From: Bacteriovoracaceae bacterium
GTDB lineage: Bacteria > Bdellovibrionota > Bacteriovoracia > Bacteriovoracales > Bacteriovoracaceae
Length of the DNA: 22,755 nt
NCBI GenBank assembly: GCA_023146355.1
Contig: JAGLCH010000356.1
Span: 1 to 22,755, forward strand
Reading direction: 5' to 3'
Below are positions 14,986-22,755 of this stretch, piece after piece. Position numbers and translations under genes: made by a program. The first letter of the stretch is position 1. Each line of letters begins with the position of its first letter. The notes below the pieces were generated by a model, which was not told where the DNA came from, searched no databases, and saw only the letters and a program-made list of their open reading frames with translations.

Positions 14986-16197
14986 CTATCCTGCAGACAT
15001 AAACATTGGAAGGTACATGGCAATTAGAATAACACCGACAATCCCGCCAAGAACAACAAGAATTAGAGGTTCAACTAACTTTGTCATACCAGTGATTAGT
15101 GTCTCAACCTCATCTTCAAAGACCTCTGAAACTTTTAGAAGCATGTCATCAAGTCCACCAGTTTGTTCACCAACCCGCACCATTTGGGTCACCATTGCAG
15201 GAAAATATTCGATTTTAGAAAGAGGCTCAGACATAGTTTTCCCTTCAACCACTAGCTTTTTAACTTCACGAATATCATTGGAAATAACGGAATTATCTAA
15301 CGTTTCAATACAGATATCGAGTGCATTAATAAGAGGAATCCCTGATGTGAGCATTGTGGATAGAGTTCGGGTAAAAGAACTGAGATTACCTTTTATAACA
15401 ATCCCACCAAAAAGAGGCAACTTCATTGAAAAGTGATCATAGGCCATTTTCCCCTGAGGAGTTCCAATATATGCCTTTAGGAAAATAGCAATAAAAACAA
15501 TTGATGGGATCATATACATCAAATATTCATTCAGAAAATCTGAGACATTTACAACGAACTGGGTGATCGCAGGTAGTTCTTGGCCATTACTGATTAGCAT
15601 ATCACTAAATTGAGGCACAACAAAAGTGAGCATACCCCAGACGACGACAGCACCGACAACTGAAATAAGTGCTGGATACATCATTGCCGCCTTAATCTGA
15701 CTAATTGTCTTTTGCTGCTTATCCATATGATCAGCGAGTTTTCCTAAGATCGTATCTAAAATACCTCCGGTTTCCCCCGCCTTAACCATATTACAATACA
15801 GTTTATCAAAGCCCTGCTCTAGCATCATCGACTCGGCAAGTGTTTTCCCCTCACCCACATTCGTTGTGATGTTTTTCACTGTTCTTTTTAGAACAGGGTG
15901 CTTTTCTTGTTTGTATAATATTTCAAGAGATTGAAGGAGCGGAACACCAGCATTGACCATAGTTGCCAATTGCTTTGTAAAGTTAGTTAACTCTTTGCCG
16001 CCAAACGGTTTAGCAAATCCCTTCTGAACCAGCCATTCATTTATATCAAATTCAAAAATCGACGGAGAGATAATCTTTCGGGGTTTAACTTGGATCGCTC
16101 GCAATGCTTGGCGAACCTCCTTAGCATTGGTTGCTTGAACAACACCACTATTTTTTTTCCCGTTTTTATCAATACCTTCCCAGCGCCAATTTGCCAT
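14986..16197 (-). CDS. pilC: Type IV pilus inner-membrane platform protein PilC
   Basis: PilC is the polytopic platform on which PilB and PilT act to add or remove pilins. It belongs to the GspF family; 403 residues is a typical length. The two T2SSF domains are visible. The first runs about 70-195 (FTKQLATMVNAGVPLLQSLE, VKAGETGGILDTILGKLADH) and the second about 275-395 (FTRTLSTMLTSGIPLINALD, VRVGEQTGGLDDMLLKVSE). Membrane helices are near 170-195, 220-240 and 375-398. The N-terminus MANWRWEGIDKNGKKNSGVV is the usual PilC opening. The start lies 2 bp after the pilT stop, with GAGGG six bases upstream. A 206-bp gap follows before pilA. Confidence 0.96.
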   Translation of the reverse strand: MANWRWEGIDKNGKKNSGVVQATNAKEVRQALRAIQVKPRKIISPSIFEFDINEWLVQKGFAKPFGGKELTNFTKQLATMVNAGVPLLQSLEILYKQEKHPVLKRTVKNITTNVGEGKTLAESMMLEQGFDKLYCNMVKAGETGGILDTILGKLADHMDKQQKTISQIKAAMMYPALISVVGAVVVWGMLTFVVPQFSDMLISNGQELPAITQFVVNVSDFLNEYLMYMIPSIVFIAIFLKAYIGTPQGKMAYDHFSMKLPLFGGIVIKGNLSSFTRTLSTMLTSGIPLINALDICIETLDNSVISNDIREVKKLVVEGKTMSEPLSKIEYFPAMVTQMVRVGEQTGGLDDMLLKVSEVFEDEVETLITGMTKLVEPLILVVLGGIVGVILIAMYLPMFMSAG

Positions 16198-16199
16198 AA

Positions 16200-17330
16200 T
16201 TATCCCTCTTTAATCCCAAGCATTCCTGCTAGTTCCTCACAATTAGCTGAGTAACTCATTGCCGTTTCGGGATCAATCAGTCCTGACGAAACATGTTTTT
16301 TCAATGTTTGATTCATAGTAATCATACCCGTTTTCTCTTGCCCTACTTGCATCTGAGAGTATATTTGGTGAATTTTATCTTCACGGATTAAATTTCGAAT
16401 ACCAGAATTTGGAACTAATATTTCCATCCCTAAGCAGCGTCCAGGCTCATAGCTTTTAGGAATTAGCTGCTGGGCAATAACTCCCTGTAGAACAAATGAG
16501 AGTAAAGTCCTAATCTGAGACTGCTGATGGGATGGAAAAACGTTCACGATACGATTAATTGTTTGAACACATGAATTGGTATGTAAGGTTCCAAAAACTA
16601 AGTGACCCGTTTCAGCAATTGTGAGTGCCGCTTCAATTGTTTCAGCATCACGAAGTTCTCCGACAAGGACAATATCTGGATCTTGGCGAAGTAAGCTTTT
16701 CAAACCTTTACTAAATGATAGAGTATCTGCACCAATTTCACGCTGATTAACGATACAACCTTTGTGGGGGTGAATAAATTCAACAGGGTCCTCTAGAGTC
16801 ACAATATGTCCTGCTTCATTCTCATTGAGACGATCAAGAAGTGATGCGAGAGTAGTTGATTTACCAGAACCAGTAGGGCCCGTTATTAAAATAAGCCCAT
16901 TTGTAACATCAGTTATATCAAGTAAAATGTTAGGCAAGTTGAGTGCCTTAAAGTCAGGAATCAAACTCGGAATCAGACGAAACACTGCGGCAACAGAACC
17001 TCTAGAGTAAAATGCATTACAACGGAAACGCGCTAGCCCCTTAATTCCAAATGACAAATCAAGCTCCAGGTTTTTTTCCAACTCACTTTTTTGTTCTTCT
17101 GTGAGAATCTGATAAATCAGTCGCCTTGTCCCTTCTCCAGAAAGAGGTGGCATCTGAACCCTCACAATCTCACCATTGACTCTCATTCCTGGAGGAGAGC
17201 TTGCGCTAATATGTAGGTCAGAGGAGTTATTATCAACCATAAGCTTGAAGAGCTTCTGGATTTTCATCCCGTCTCCATCAGTTGGTTTTTGTTGTTTTGT
17301 TTTTGTATGAGTTTTTGTACCGTTACTCAT
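16200..17330 (-). CDS. pilT: Type IV pilus retraction ATPase PilT
   Basis: PilT is the hexameric ATPase that depolymerises the pilus and drives retraction. Its 376 residues contain Walker A GPTGSGKSTT (151-160), an Asp box LEDPVEF (179-185), Walker B DPDIVLVGELRD (217-228) and the His box TGHLVFGTLHTN (241-252). The C-terminal GIRNLIRE matches the AIRNLIRE retraction signature apart from its first residue and separates PilT from PilB. The frame begins with a 21-residue Lys/Thr/Gln-rich extension before the usual opening MKIQKLFKLMVDNNSSDLH. The first ATG (17330) has GGAG eight bases upstream; the second (17267) has GGAG five bases upstream, so either could be used. It starts 15 bp after pilB. 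Confidence 0.96.
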   Translation of the reverse strand: MSNGTKTHTKTKQQKPTDGDGMKIQKLFKLMVDNNSSDLHISASSPPGMRVNGEIVRVQMPPLSGEGTRRLIYQILTEEQKSELEKNLELDLSFGIKGLARFRCNAFYSRGSVAAVFRLIPSLIPDFKALNLPNILLDITDVTNGLILITGPTGSGKSTTLASLLDRLNENEAGHIVTLEDPVEFIHPHKGCIVNQREIGADTLSFSKGLKSLLRQDPDIVLVGELRDAETIEAALTIAETGHLVFGTLHTNSCVQTINRIVNVFPSHQQSQIRTLLSFVLQGVIAQQLIPKSYEPGRCLGMEILVPNSGIRNLIREDKIHQIYSQMQVGQEKTGMITMNQTLKKHVSSGLIDPETAMSYSANCEELAGMLGIKEG

Positions 17331-17345
17331 TAAATTAACTCCGTA

Positions 17346-19019
17346 TTAAAATTTATCTGTTCCTGAGTTTGTAATTGCCTCGTCAAGTGTCGTTTGCCCT
17401 TGGGCCACTTTCGTCAAAGCGGACATTCTAAGAGTTTTCATTCCATCACGAATGGCCTGCTTTTTTAGTTCATCAGAAGATCCATTCTTTAGAATAATTT
17501 CACGTACCGCAGGAGAAACATCCATAACTTCATAGATAGCAACACGCCCCTTGTAACCGGAGTCATTACAAAAATCGCACCCTTTACCTTTGTAGACCTT
17601 GATCTTTCCCGCCGAAGATACGGCAAATCCGCAGGAAACCAACTCTTCCGATGAAACATCAATCTGCTCTTTACAGTAAGGACAAATCTTACGGCAGAGC
17701 CTTTGCGCAACTACCACATTGAGTGCTCCAACAACAAGGAATGGCTCAATTCCCATATTAAGAAGTCGTGTAACTGTAGATGGAGCATCATTAGTGTGAA
17801 GAGTTGATAAAACTAAATGTCCGGTAAGTGCTGCCTCAATAGCGATCTCACCTGTTACATGGTCTCTAATCTCCCCAACCATAATAATGTCCGGATCTTG
17901 GCGCAAAAATGTTTTGAGGGCAGTGGCAAAATCTAATCCAATATCCTTACGAACATTTACCTGATTAATGCCATGCAGGTTAAATTCACATGGATCTTCA
18001 GCTGTTGAAATATTACATTCTGGCTTATTTAAATCAGTAAGGGCCGAATAGAGGGTTGTAGTCTTTCCTGAACCAGTAGGCCCTGTAACTAAGCACATAC
18101 CATATGGCTGACGAATGCCATTGAGAAATACTCCAAGTTGCTTTTTTTCAAAGCCGAGCTTAGTCATATCCAGTTCAAGATTGGCAGAGTCAAGTAATCG
18201 TAGAACTATCTTCTCTCCAAAAAGGGTGGGAAGTGAAGAGACACGGTAATCAATTGGCTGATTATCAATTAGCAACTTAATGCGTCCATCCTGCGGTTTA
18301 CGTCGCTCTGAGATGTCCATTTTCGCCATAATTTTTATGCGTGATAAGATTGGCATCATTAGTGACTTCGGCGGCGGATCAGTCTCTACAAGCTTCCCAT
18401 CAATTCGCAATCTAATCCTAAAGTCTTTTTCATATGGTTCAAGGTGGATATCACTGGCCTTTTTTATATATGCATCGGCCATTACCTTATTAACAAAATC
18501 AATTACATCAGAACCAATATCTTCTTCTTTTACCGTTTCGGCATCAGCTTGATCTTGCGCCGAGACTTCTTTTACCGTGTTGATTAGCTCATCACTAGTC
18601 AGTTTAACTCTTTGATAAATTTTATCCCAGGAGCCAAGGTTGGTTAAAATGAATTCAACGGGATGCTGAAAGATTGCAACGAGCTCATTTTCAAAATTCA
18701 AAATACTAGGATCATAAACCGCGAGACTAATGACCTTTCCTGTTTTCTGAATTGGAAGGCATCGGTACTGGATAGCATGCTTACGCTTGATTAACCTAAC
18801 AGAAGAGTCCGCAATTTTGGCATTTGAGAGATCAATAAAAGTAAGGCCATGATTCTTTGCAATCTGCTTGGCAAATTTAACGTCGTCAAAGAATGTTAAA
18901 CGCAGTAATTCTAACTCAGATACTTGATTTGGGTCTTTATCAACAAGCAGTGGCCTCAAATCCTTGAGTGGTACCATCCCCGTTTGGGTGATGACATCAG
19001 AAAACTCTTTCCTAAACAT
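17346..19019 (-). CDS. pilB: Type IV pilus extension ATPase PilB
   Basis: PilB powers pilus assembly from the cytoplasmic face of PilC. The 557-residue length is typical. Domains in order: an N-terminal MshEN/T2SSE-N region (about 1-150), an N2 domain with SDIHLEPYEKDFRIRLRIDG (189-208), then the ATPase core. The core has Walker A GPTGSGKTTT (313-322), an Asp box AEDPCEF (340-346), Walker B DPDIIMVGEIRD (375-386) and His box TGHLVLSTLHTNDA (399-412). A cysteine cluster (Cys442, Cys446, Cys449, Cys481, Cys484) forms the zinc site usual for PilB/GspE. The ATG at 19019 follows a 68-bp gap after aroE with no strong promoter. It leads the B-T-C run. PilB is preferred over GspE because of the surrounding pil genes. 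Confidence 0.96.
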   Translation of the reverse strand: MFRKEFSDVITQTGMVPLKDLRPLLVDKDPNQVSELELLRLTFFDDVKFAKQIAKNHGLTFIDLSNAKIADSSVRLIKRKHAIQYRCLPIQKTGKVISLAVYDPSILNFENELVAIFQHPVEFILTNLGSWDKIYQRVKLTSDELINTVKEVSAQDQADAETVKEEDIGSDVIDFVNKVMADAYIKKASDIHLEPYEKDFRIRLRIDGKLVETDPPPKSLMMPILSRIKIMAKMDISERRKPQDGRIKLLIDNQPIDYRVSSLPTLFGEKIVLRLLDSANLELDMTKLGFEKKQLGVFLNGIRQPYGMCLVTGPTGSGKTTTLYSALTDLNKPECNISTAEDPCEFNLHGINQVNVRKDIGLDFATALKTFLRQDPDIIMVGEIRDHVTGEIAIEAALTGHLVLSTLHTNDAPSTVTRLLNMGIEPFLVVGALNVVVAQRLCRKICPYCKEQIDVSSEELVSCGFAVSSAGKIKVYKGKGCDFCNDSGYKGRVAIYEVMDVSPAVREIILKNGSSDELKKQAIRDGMKTLRMSALTKVAQGQTTLDEAITNSGTDKF

Positions 19020-19087
19020 AAGCTAACCTATCTCCATGGTTTACAACATATATGTTATCGGATTTACAGATATTTAGATAATTTTTT

Positions 19088-19774
19088 TTATGGAGTAGAA
19101 ATTCCCCAGTGGCGTAGAGCAACTTTTGCTTGTTCAAAAAGTAGCTCTTCTCCATCAATATAGTCACACAATAATGGAAGAATATCGGAATGAGGATGAG
19201 CATAGTTTAAGTCCCAAAATGTTGCATGGAGGGAAATGCCACCATCAAATCGAAATGAGCGGGAGCAACAATTAATGACTAATGGAGAAGAAGAATCTAA
19301 AGAAAGATCAATATGTGTCAGGTCACCATATTTTTTGCGAGTATACTGCTTGAAAGAGCGATCTTGAGATAAAAGGATACGTGCCACAACATCTGCCATC
19401 GTTCCATTGCCAAGAATGATAATTTGGTCTGGAAAATATTTTTTCAACATTTTGGGAACAAGTGTCTGCAAAGCAGAAAAATCAGTATTGGCCCCCATAG
19501 GGCCGCCACGATCATCCCTATATAGGCAATTGATGGCACCAAGCTCGCTTGCAGTTTCGCAGAGATTAACCTCATTACAAAAATATTTTTTATAGGGAGC
19601 GGTAATACTTATTCCATCAAACTTATCCAATAAATCATAAGCTTCTGGGATATCTTGTTCACTTTGGAAGTCTAAGAGCTGATAATCGACGGCCTGACCT
19701 ATAATTGACTCATACATAATCTGAGATTTTGAATGAGAAATCCCCTTCCCGATAAGAGCAAGTTTGATCGTCAC
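19088..19774 (-). CDS. aroE: Shikimate dehydrogenase, short and diverged
   Basis: AroE reduces 3-dehydroshikimate to shikimate with NADPH. At 228 residues it is about 40 shorter than usual. Most shikimate-contact residues can be aligned with E. coli AroE: Ser13 and Ser15 in ISHSKS, Thr58 and the catalytic Lys62 in TAPYK, Asn82 in GAINCL, Asp98 in GANTDF, and Gln215 in FEQAKVAL. Departures include SKSQ for the usual SKSP and a nucleotide loop GNGTMAD instead of GAGGA. The GTG start overlaps ribF as GTGA and has AGAGGG seven bases upstream. The gap after it (19020-19087) shows no terminator. It is probably functional; a YdiB-like or quinate-type relative is the alternative. Confidence 0.85.
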   Translation of the reverse strand: MTIKLALIGKGISHSKSQIMYESIIGQAVDYQLLDFQSEQDIPEAYDLLDKFDGISITAPYKKYFCNEVNLCETASELGAINCLYRDDRGGPMGANTDFSALQTLVPKMLKKYFPDQIIILGNGTMADVVARILLSQDRSFKQYTRKKYGDLTHIDLSLDSSSPLVINCCSRSFRFDGGISLHATFWDLNYAHPHSDILPLLCDYIDGEELLFEQAKVALRHWGISTP

Positions 19775-20691
19775 AGCTTTGCCCTCTTAACATCGGCCTT
19801 AATTTGGGCCACAAGCTCTGCGCGTGAGTTAAACTTTCGCTCATCTCTGATACGATGAATGAATGACACACTAATTGTTTCACCGTAAATATCTCGATTA
19901 AAGTCGAGTAAATGAGTCTCAATACTGACTTCAGTTATGTCATTAAATGTTGGATTAAGTCCTACATTAGTAATAGAGCTATAAGTAATCCCTTTATAAG
20001 TCGTTTGCGTGCAATAAACACCATTTGATGGAATTACAATGTCTTTTGAATAATTAATATTTGCTGTCGAGTAGCCAAGCTCACGGCCGCGCCCCATTCC
20101 TCGAATAACAGTCCCCGAGATATGATAGTTGCGTCCCAAAAATCCCGCCGCTTTTTTTACATCACCAGCTCGAATCAGATCACGAACGAGAGAGGACGAT
20201 ACCCTTTCCCCTTTAACCAAAAACTTTTCTAAAATCGTAAGCTCGACACCTCGACTGCGACAATAGTCAGCGGCCAGGTCATGGCCACCACTTTTATTGC
20301 TTCCAAATACAAAATCATGTCCGAAGAAAAGCCCAGAGATATTTCGATCAACGAGTATGAACTTATCAAGAAATACTGTTGGCAAAAGAGTACTGAAATC
20401 GCGATCAAAATCGATTTCATAGAGGTAATCAATGCCAATATTTTCCAAAAGAGTACGACGCTCCTCGTATGAGTTAATTAAAAAATAGTCGCTAGGTCTA
20501 ATGATAAAGTTTGGATGAGGAACAAATGTGATAGCAACTAACTTAGCACAAGTCTCTGTTGCTACTTTCTTAATCTCGTGAATAAACTCACTATGCCCCC
20601 GATGCACACCATCGAAATTGCCAATTGTGATGTAAAGCGCGGACTGATCTCCCTCATCTCGAATCTCAGTTAGAGATTTTATTGTTCTCAT
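19771..20691 (-). CDS. ribF: Bifunctional riboflavin kinase / FAD synthetase
   Basis: RibF phosphorylates riboflavin to FMN and adenylates FMN to FAD in the cytoplasm. The 306-residue length is normal. The N-terminal adenylyltransferase domain shows GNFDGVHRGH (about 24-33), FVPHPN, GLFFGHDFVFG and the SSSLVRDLI motif (usually SSTxIR). The C-terminal kinase domain shows GRGRELGYSTANI, TNVGLNPTF and IETHLLDFNRDIYG, including the conserved acidic residue. The usual PTAN motif reads STAN here. The start overlaps the batD stop as ATGA and the stop overlaps aroE by 4 bp, so it is translationally linked on both sides. No FMN riboswitch-like leader is possible at such a junction. Confidence 0.96.
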   Translation of the reverse strand: MRTIKSLTEIRDEGDQSALYITIGNFDGVHRGHSEFIHEIKKVATETCAKLVAITFVPHPNFIIRPSDYFLINSYEERRTLLENIGIDYLYEIDFDRDFSTLLPTVFLDKFILVDRNISGLFFGHDFVFGSNKSGGHDLAADYCRSRGVELTILEKFLVKGERVSSSLVRDLIRAGDVKKAAGFLGRNYHISGTVIRGMGRGRELGYSTANINYSKDIVIPSNGVYCTQTTYKGITYSSITNVGLNPTFNDITEVSIETHLLDFNRDIYGETISVSFIHRIRDERKFNSRAELVAQIKADVKRAKL

Positions 20692-22397
20692 TTCTTCAGC
20701 AACTCCACTAACTCTTTAAAGAATTTAGGATTATATTCAACGTCAATATTAAGGACATCACCATAGTTCTGTTTTTCAGTCATAGCAATAATATTAGAGA
20801 AATACTGCTTTCCACCATCAGTTAGCTGACTATTTAAGATTAACTGGCCTAACGTAATATCTACTAATACCTCGTTGTTATTAAGGTAAAGAAGCAAGTG
20901 ATGGATTTGAGAATAGGTGATCCCTGACTTTTTCATACTATCAACCAATCTCTGAATATTAGGATCAATTGAGTGAGGCCTAGAGCGCCTAAACCAAACT
21001 GAGAGCCAAATAACTAGAGCGATTGCGGCAAGTATATAATTGATGAGCATAATCCTATTTGGACGATTACTCTTTATCGAAAAATCAGGAGCAAGCATTT
21101 TACTAACAAGTTCCTTATTCGAGACGACTTTTTCTATTTCACCTTGCGCATTAGTCCCTATATTTTCATGATTATTTCCGACATCATTTTTTTGCATATC
21201 TGCCGCCTTACCACCGACAACGATTTCAGGCATTTCGACAAAATGATGTTCATATTCACCGCTATCAGGATTTAATGTGCTGAAAGTAATTTTCCTAGAG
21301 GGTAAGGTGAGAGGAGAACGAGCAAGATAAGTGAAGTTATACTTGATTCTTCCAGTTCGCTCACCATGATCTATTGTAATTTCGCTTTGAGCATCAAACT
21401 TCTCGATATTCGGATCATTGAGCAACGATGGGGCCTCAATGCTTTCCAAAGATCCCTCCCCCTCAATAATAAGACTAAGCTCAATAGGATCATTAACAAT
21501 AAACCGCTTACGAGGAACAGACAGTTCAAACGTATGCTTCCCTACAAGACCTGAATATGTATTTGGTATTGGAAGTGGTAGTTCCTTAACAGGAATATCT
21601 AAACGAGCACTGGAAATGGTCTTAGTTCGAACCCGATTATAGCCACGCCTATAACGAACTTCTGTCTTTAGTGGCCCTACTCCTATCTTTCCAGGCTTTT
21701 GAGCAAAGGCCCGGATAGAATACACCAGATACTTTCCAAATGGCTGACCTGCGACTGTATCAAATATCTTTTTAGGCTGAGCAGCGATTGGCTTGACCCG
21801 CTTAAAAACATTCTTGAATGAAGGCGTCTTCTTCTCTTCCTGCTCAATTTGATTAAATGCATGATCTCTAATATATAAATAATAACTTATATCAACCCCT
21901 TCACCGGGATAAACTGATTCCCGAGAAGACCCTGACTCCAGAAAAATAATCTTTGGTTTCGGTCGACTTTTTAGGACCTTTATACTCTTTCGATTTACTC
22001 TTGTTTCAACTCCGTTAAATAATACTCTAATGTTATTTAACGATACGGTCCCTATCCGTTCAGCTATCATACTGTAGCTAAAGGATGTTCGCCGAAGAGC
22101 AACACCATTTTTTATAGTTATTTTATTGCGAGTTCTATGTCTTTTTACAATTTCCAGACCAGCAGGCTTAAAAGAAGGAAACGAAGGTGTTTCAGCGCCT
22201 TCAAATTCAACTATAAAATTCACTTGGAAGAGTTCACCTACAATCGGCCTGTAGTCTTTTGGGCCACGATACGACTGCTGAGCATAACCTTGCTTTTTTA
22301 AAATAGGCTGAACTTCAATCTTAACTAATAGGTCTTTCCCGTAAACGGGAAGGTTAACAATAAGCATACAAATCATAAGGCTTAGTATGTTCTTCAT
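20688..22397 (-). CDS. batD: BatD family protein (Bacteroides aerotolerance-type)
   Basis: BatD proteins belong to MoxR/Bat gene clusters that tie an AAA+ ATPase to envelope VWA proteins; their exact role is unsettled. The 569-residue product has a signal peptide (MKNILSLMICMLIVNLPVYG), a long beta-rich periplasmic region, one membrane helix (about 450-468, LINYILAAIALVIWLSVWF) and a cytoplasmic tail of about 100 residues. Family landmarks include the N-terminal VGELFQVNFIVEFEG, the mid-region VYPGEGVDISYYLYIRD, and FELSVPRKRFIVNDPIELSL with IEGEGSLESIEAPSL. The ATG shares one base with the upstream stop (TAATG), with AGGA six bases ahead. The upstream tail looks like BatC, which supports the assignment. 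The rest of the cluster lies to the right, outside the window. Confidence 0.88.
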   Translation of the reverse strand: MKNILSLMICMLIVNLPVYGKDLLVKIEVQPILKKQGYAQQSYRGPKDYRPIVGELFQVNFIVEFEGAETPSFPSFKPAGLEIVKRHRTRNKITIKNGVALRRTSFSYSMIAERIGTVSLNNIRVLFNGVETRVNRKSIKVLKSRPKPKIIFLESGSSRESVYPGEGVDISYYLYIRDHAFNQIEQEEKKTPSFKNVFKRVKPIAAQPKKIFDTVAGQPFGKYLVYSIRAFAQKPGKIGVGPLKTEVRYRRGYNRVRTKTISSARLDIPVKELPLPIPNTYSGLVGKHTFELSVPRKRFIVNDPIELSLIIEGEGSLESIEAPSLLNDPNIEKFDAQSEITIDHGERTGRIKYNFTYLARSPLTLPSRKITFSTLNPDSGEYEHHFVEMPEIVVGGKAADMQKNDVGNNHENIGTNAQGEIEKVVSNKELVSKMLAPDFSIKSNRPNRIMLINYILAAIALVIWLSVWFRRSRPHSIDPNIQRLVDSMKKSGITYSQIHHLLLYLNNNEVLVDITLGQLILNSQLTDGGKQYFSNIIAMTEKQNYGDVLNIDVEYNPKFFKELVELLKK

Positions 22398-22755
22398 TAC
22401 CAGTCCTTTTTATCGCCAGACGTTTTTGGTCGGGAGGTATCTAAAAGTTTATTCATAATATTTTTATCTTCATTCATTAATTGCTTAATCACAGCTGGAA
22501 TTTTTTGCATCTTTCGCTTTTGCCTTATCGACTTTTCCTTAGCTTCAAGTTTCTTTAAAGGGCTGATCTCTTTCTTTTTATCTTTCTCTTCCTTGGATTT
22601 TGAAGTCTTCCCTTTACTCTGTTTCTTTTTATCTAGTTGATCTTGTTTCTTAGGCTTACTTTCTTTCTTTTTGCTTTTATTGCCATTCTTTTGATCCTGT
22701 TCTTTTTTATCACTGCTCTTTTTTTTCTTCTTGTCCTTAGATTTACTTTCTTTCT
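22397..22755 (-). CDS. C-terminal tail of a BatC-like protein (runs off the right edge)
   Basis: An open frame reaches the window edge and ends at a TAA overlapping the batD start by one base; 118 codons are visible. The first two thirds are low-complexity, dominated by Lys with Ser, Asp, Glu and Gln (about 42 of 118 residues are Lys). The last 35 residues look ordered: PAVIKQLMNEDKNIMNKL, a short linker and the end GDKKDW. A disordered basic stretch, a short helix and a terminal Trp is how I recall BatC-type TPR proteins ending. The TPR or VWA part that would settle the identity lies outside the window. Confidence 0.65.
   Translation of the reverse strand, partial: KESKSKDKKKKKSSDKKEQDQKNGNKSKKKESKPKKQDQLDKKKQSKGKTSKSKEEKDKKKEISPLKKLEAKEKSIRQKRKMQKIPAVIKQLMNEDKNIMNKLLDTSRPKTSGDKKDW

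Noticed and set aside
14975..15436. 153-codon plus-strand open frame
   Set aside because: It lies opposite pilC, its translation is Thr/Ser/Arg-rich with no recognisable domain, and pilC is certain in the other frame.
19045..19056. 12-bp perfect palindrome AACATATATGTT upstream of pilB
   Set aside because: A few A/T-rich palindromes of this length are expected by chance in a window this size, and no second copy near a promoter supports an operator.

Overview
The window is a gene-dense, AT-rich stretch of a Gram-negative chromosome that encodes one nearly complete type IVa pilus machine between two envelope-related gene groups. All confident genes but one lie on the minus strand, so transcription mostly runs from right to left. 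The gene order, the low G+C and the character of the proteins suggest Bdellovibrionota (a Bacteriovorax/Halobacteriovorax-like predator) or a related deltaproteobacterial lineage. That placement is an inference from pattern; no rRNA or marker search was possible.

Right end (22755 to about 19088): a unit of tightly overlapping genes. It holds the lysine-rich tail of a BatC-like protein, batD, ribF (FMN/FAD synthesis) and a short, diverged aroE (shikimate pathway). Junctions are 1-4 bp overlaps.

Centre right (19019 to 14234): pilB (extension ATPase), pilT (retraction ATPase), pilC (platform protein), then a 206-bp gap carrying a possible sigma-54 promoter, then pilA (major pilin). The only plus-strand gene (13379-14185) follows. 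It encodes a membrane-anchored TPR-like protein convergent with pilA and divergent from an ABC ATPase.

Centre (13313 to 5897): an ABC ATPase and ABC-2 permease, pilD (prepilin peptidase), a near-consensus sigma-70 promoter, then pilM, pilN, pilO, pilP and pilQ (alignment complex and secretin). The order B-T-C-A-(one gene)-ABC ATPase-ABC permease-D-M-N-O-P-Q matches the Myxococcus xanthus pil cluster as I recall it, where the ABC pair is pilH-pilI and the gene before it is pilG. pilS and pilR, which sit between pilC and pilA in Myxococcus, are absent here.

Centre left (5913 to 3840): a cytoplasmic TPR protein overlapping the pilQ end, then aroQ (3-dehydroquinase II) and efp (elongation factor P), each overlapping the next. 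The run ends at a clear intrinsic terminator at 3787-3813.

Left end (3649 to 1): a large TPR-like protein of unknown function overlaps by 14 bp the start of a TamB/AsmA-like gene that runs off the window. Its 669 codons are open to base 1. I saw no tRNA, rRNA, CRISPR array, insertion sequence or prophage gene.
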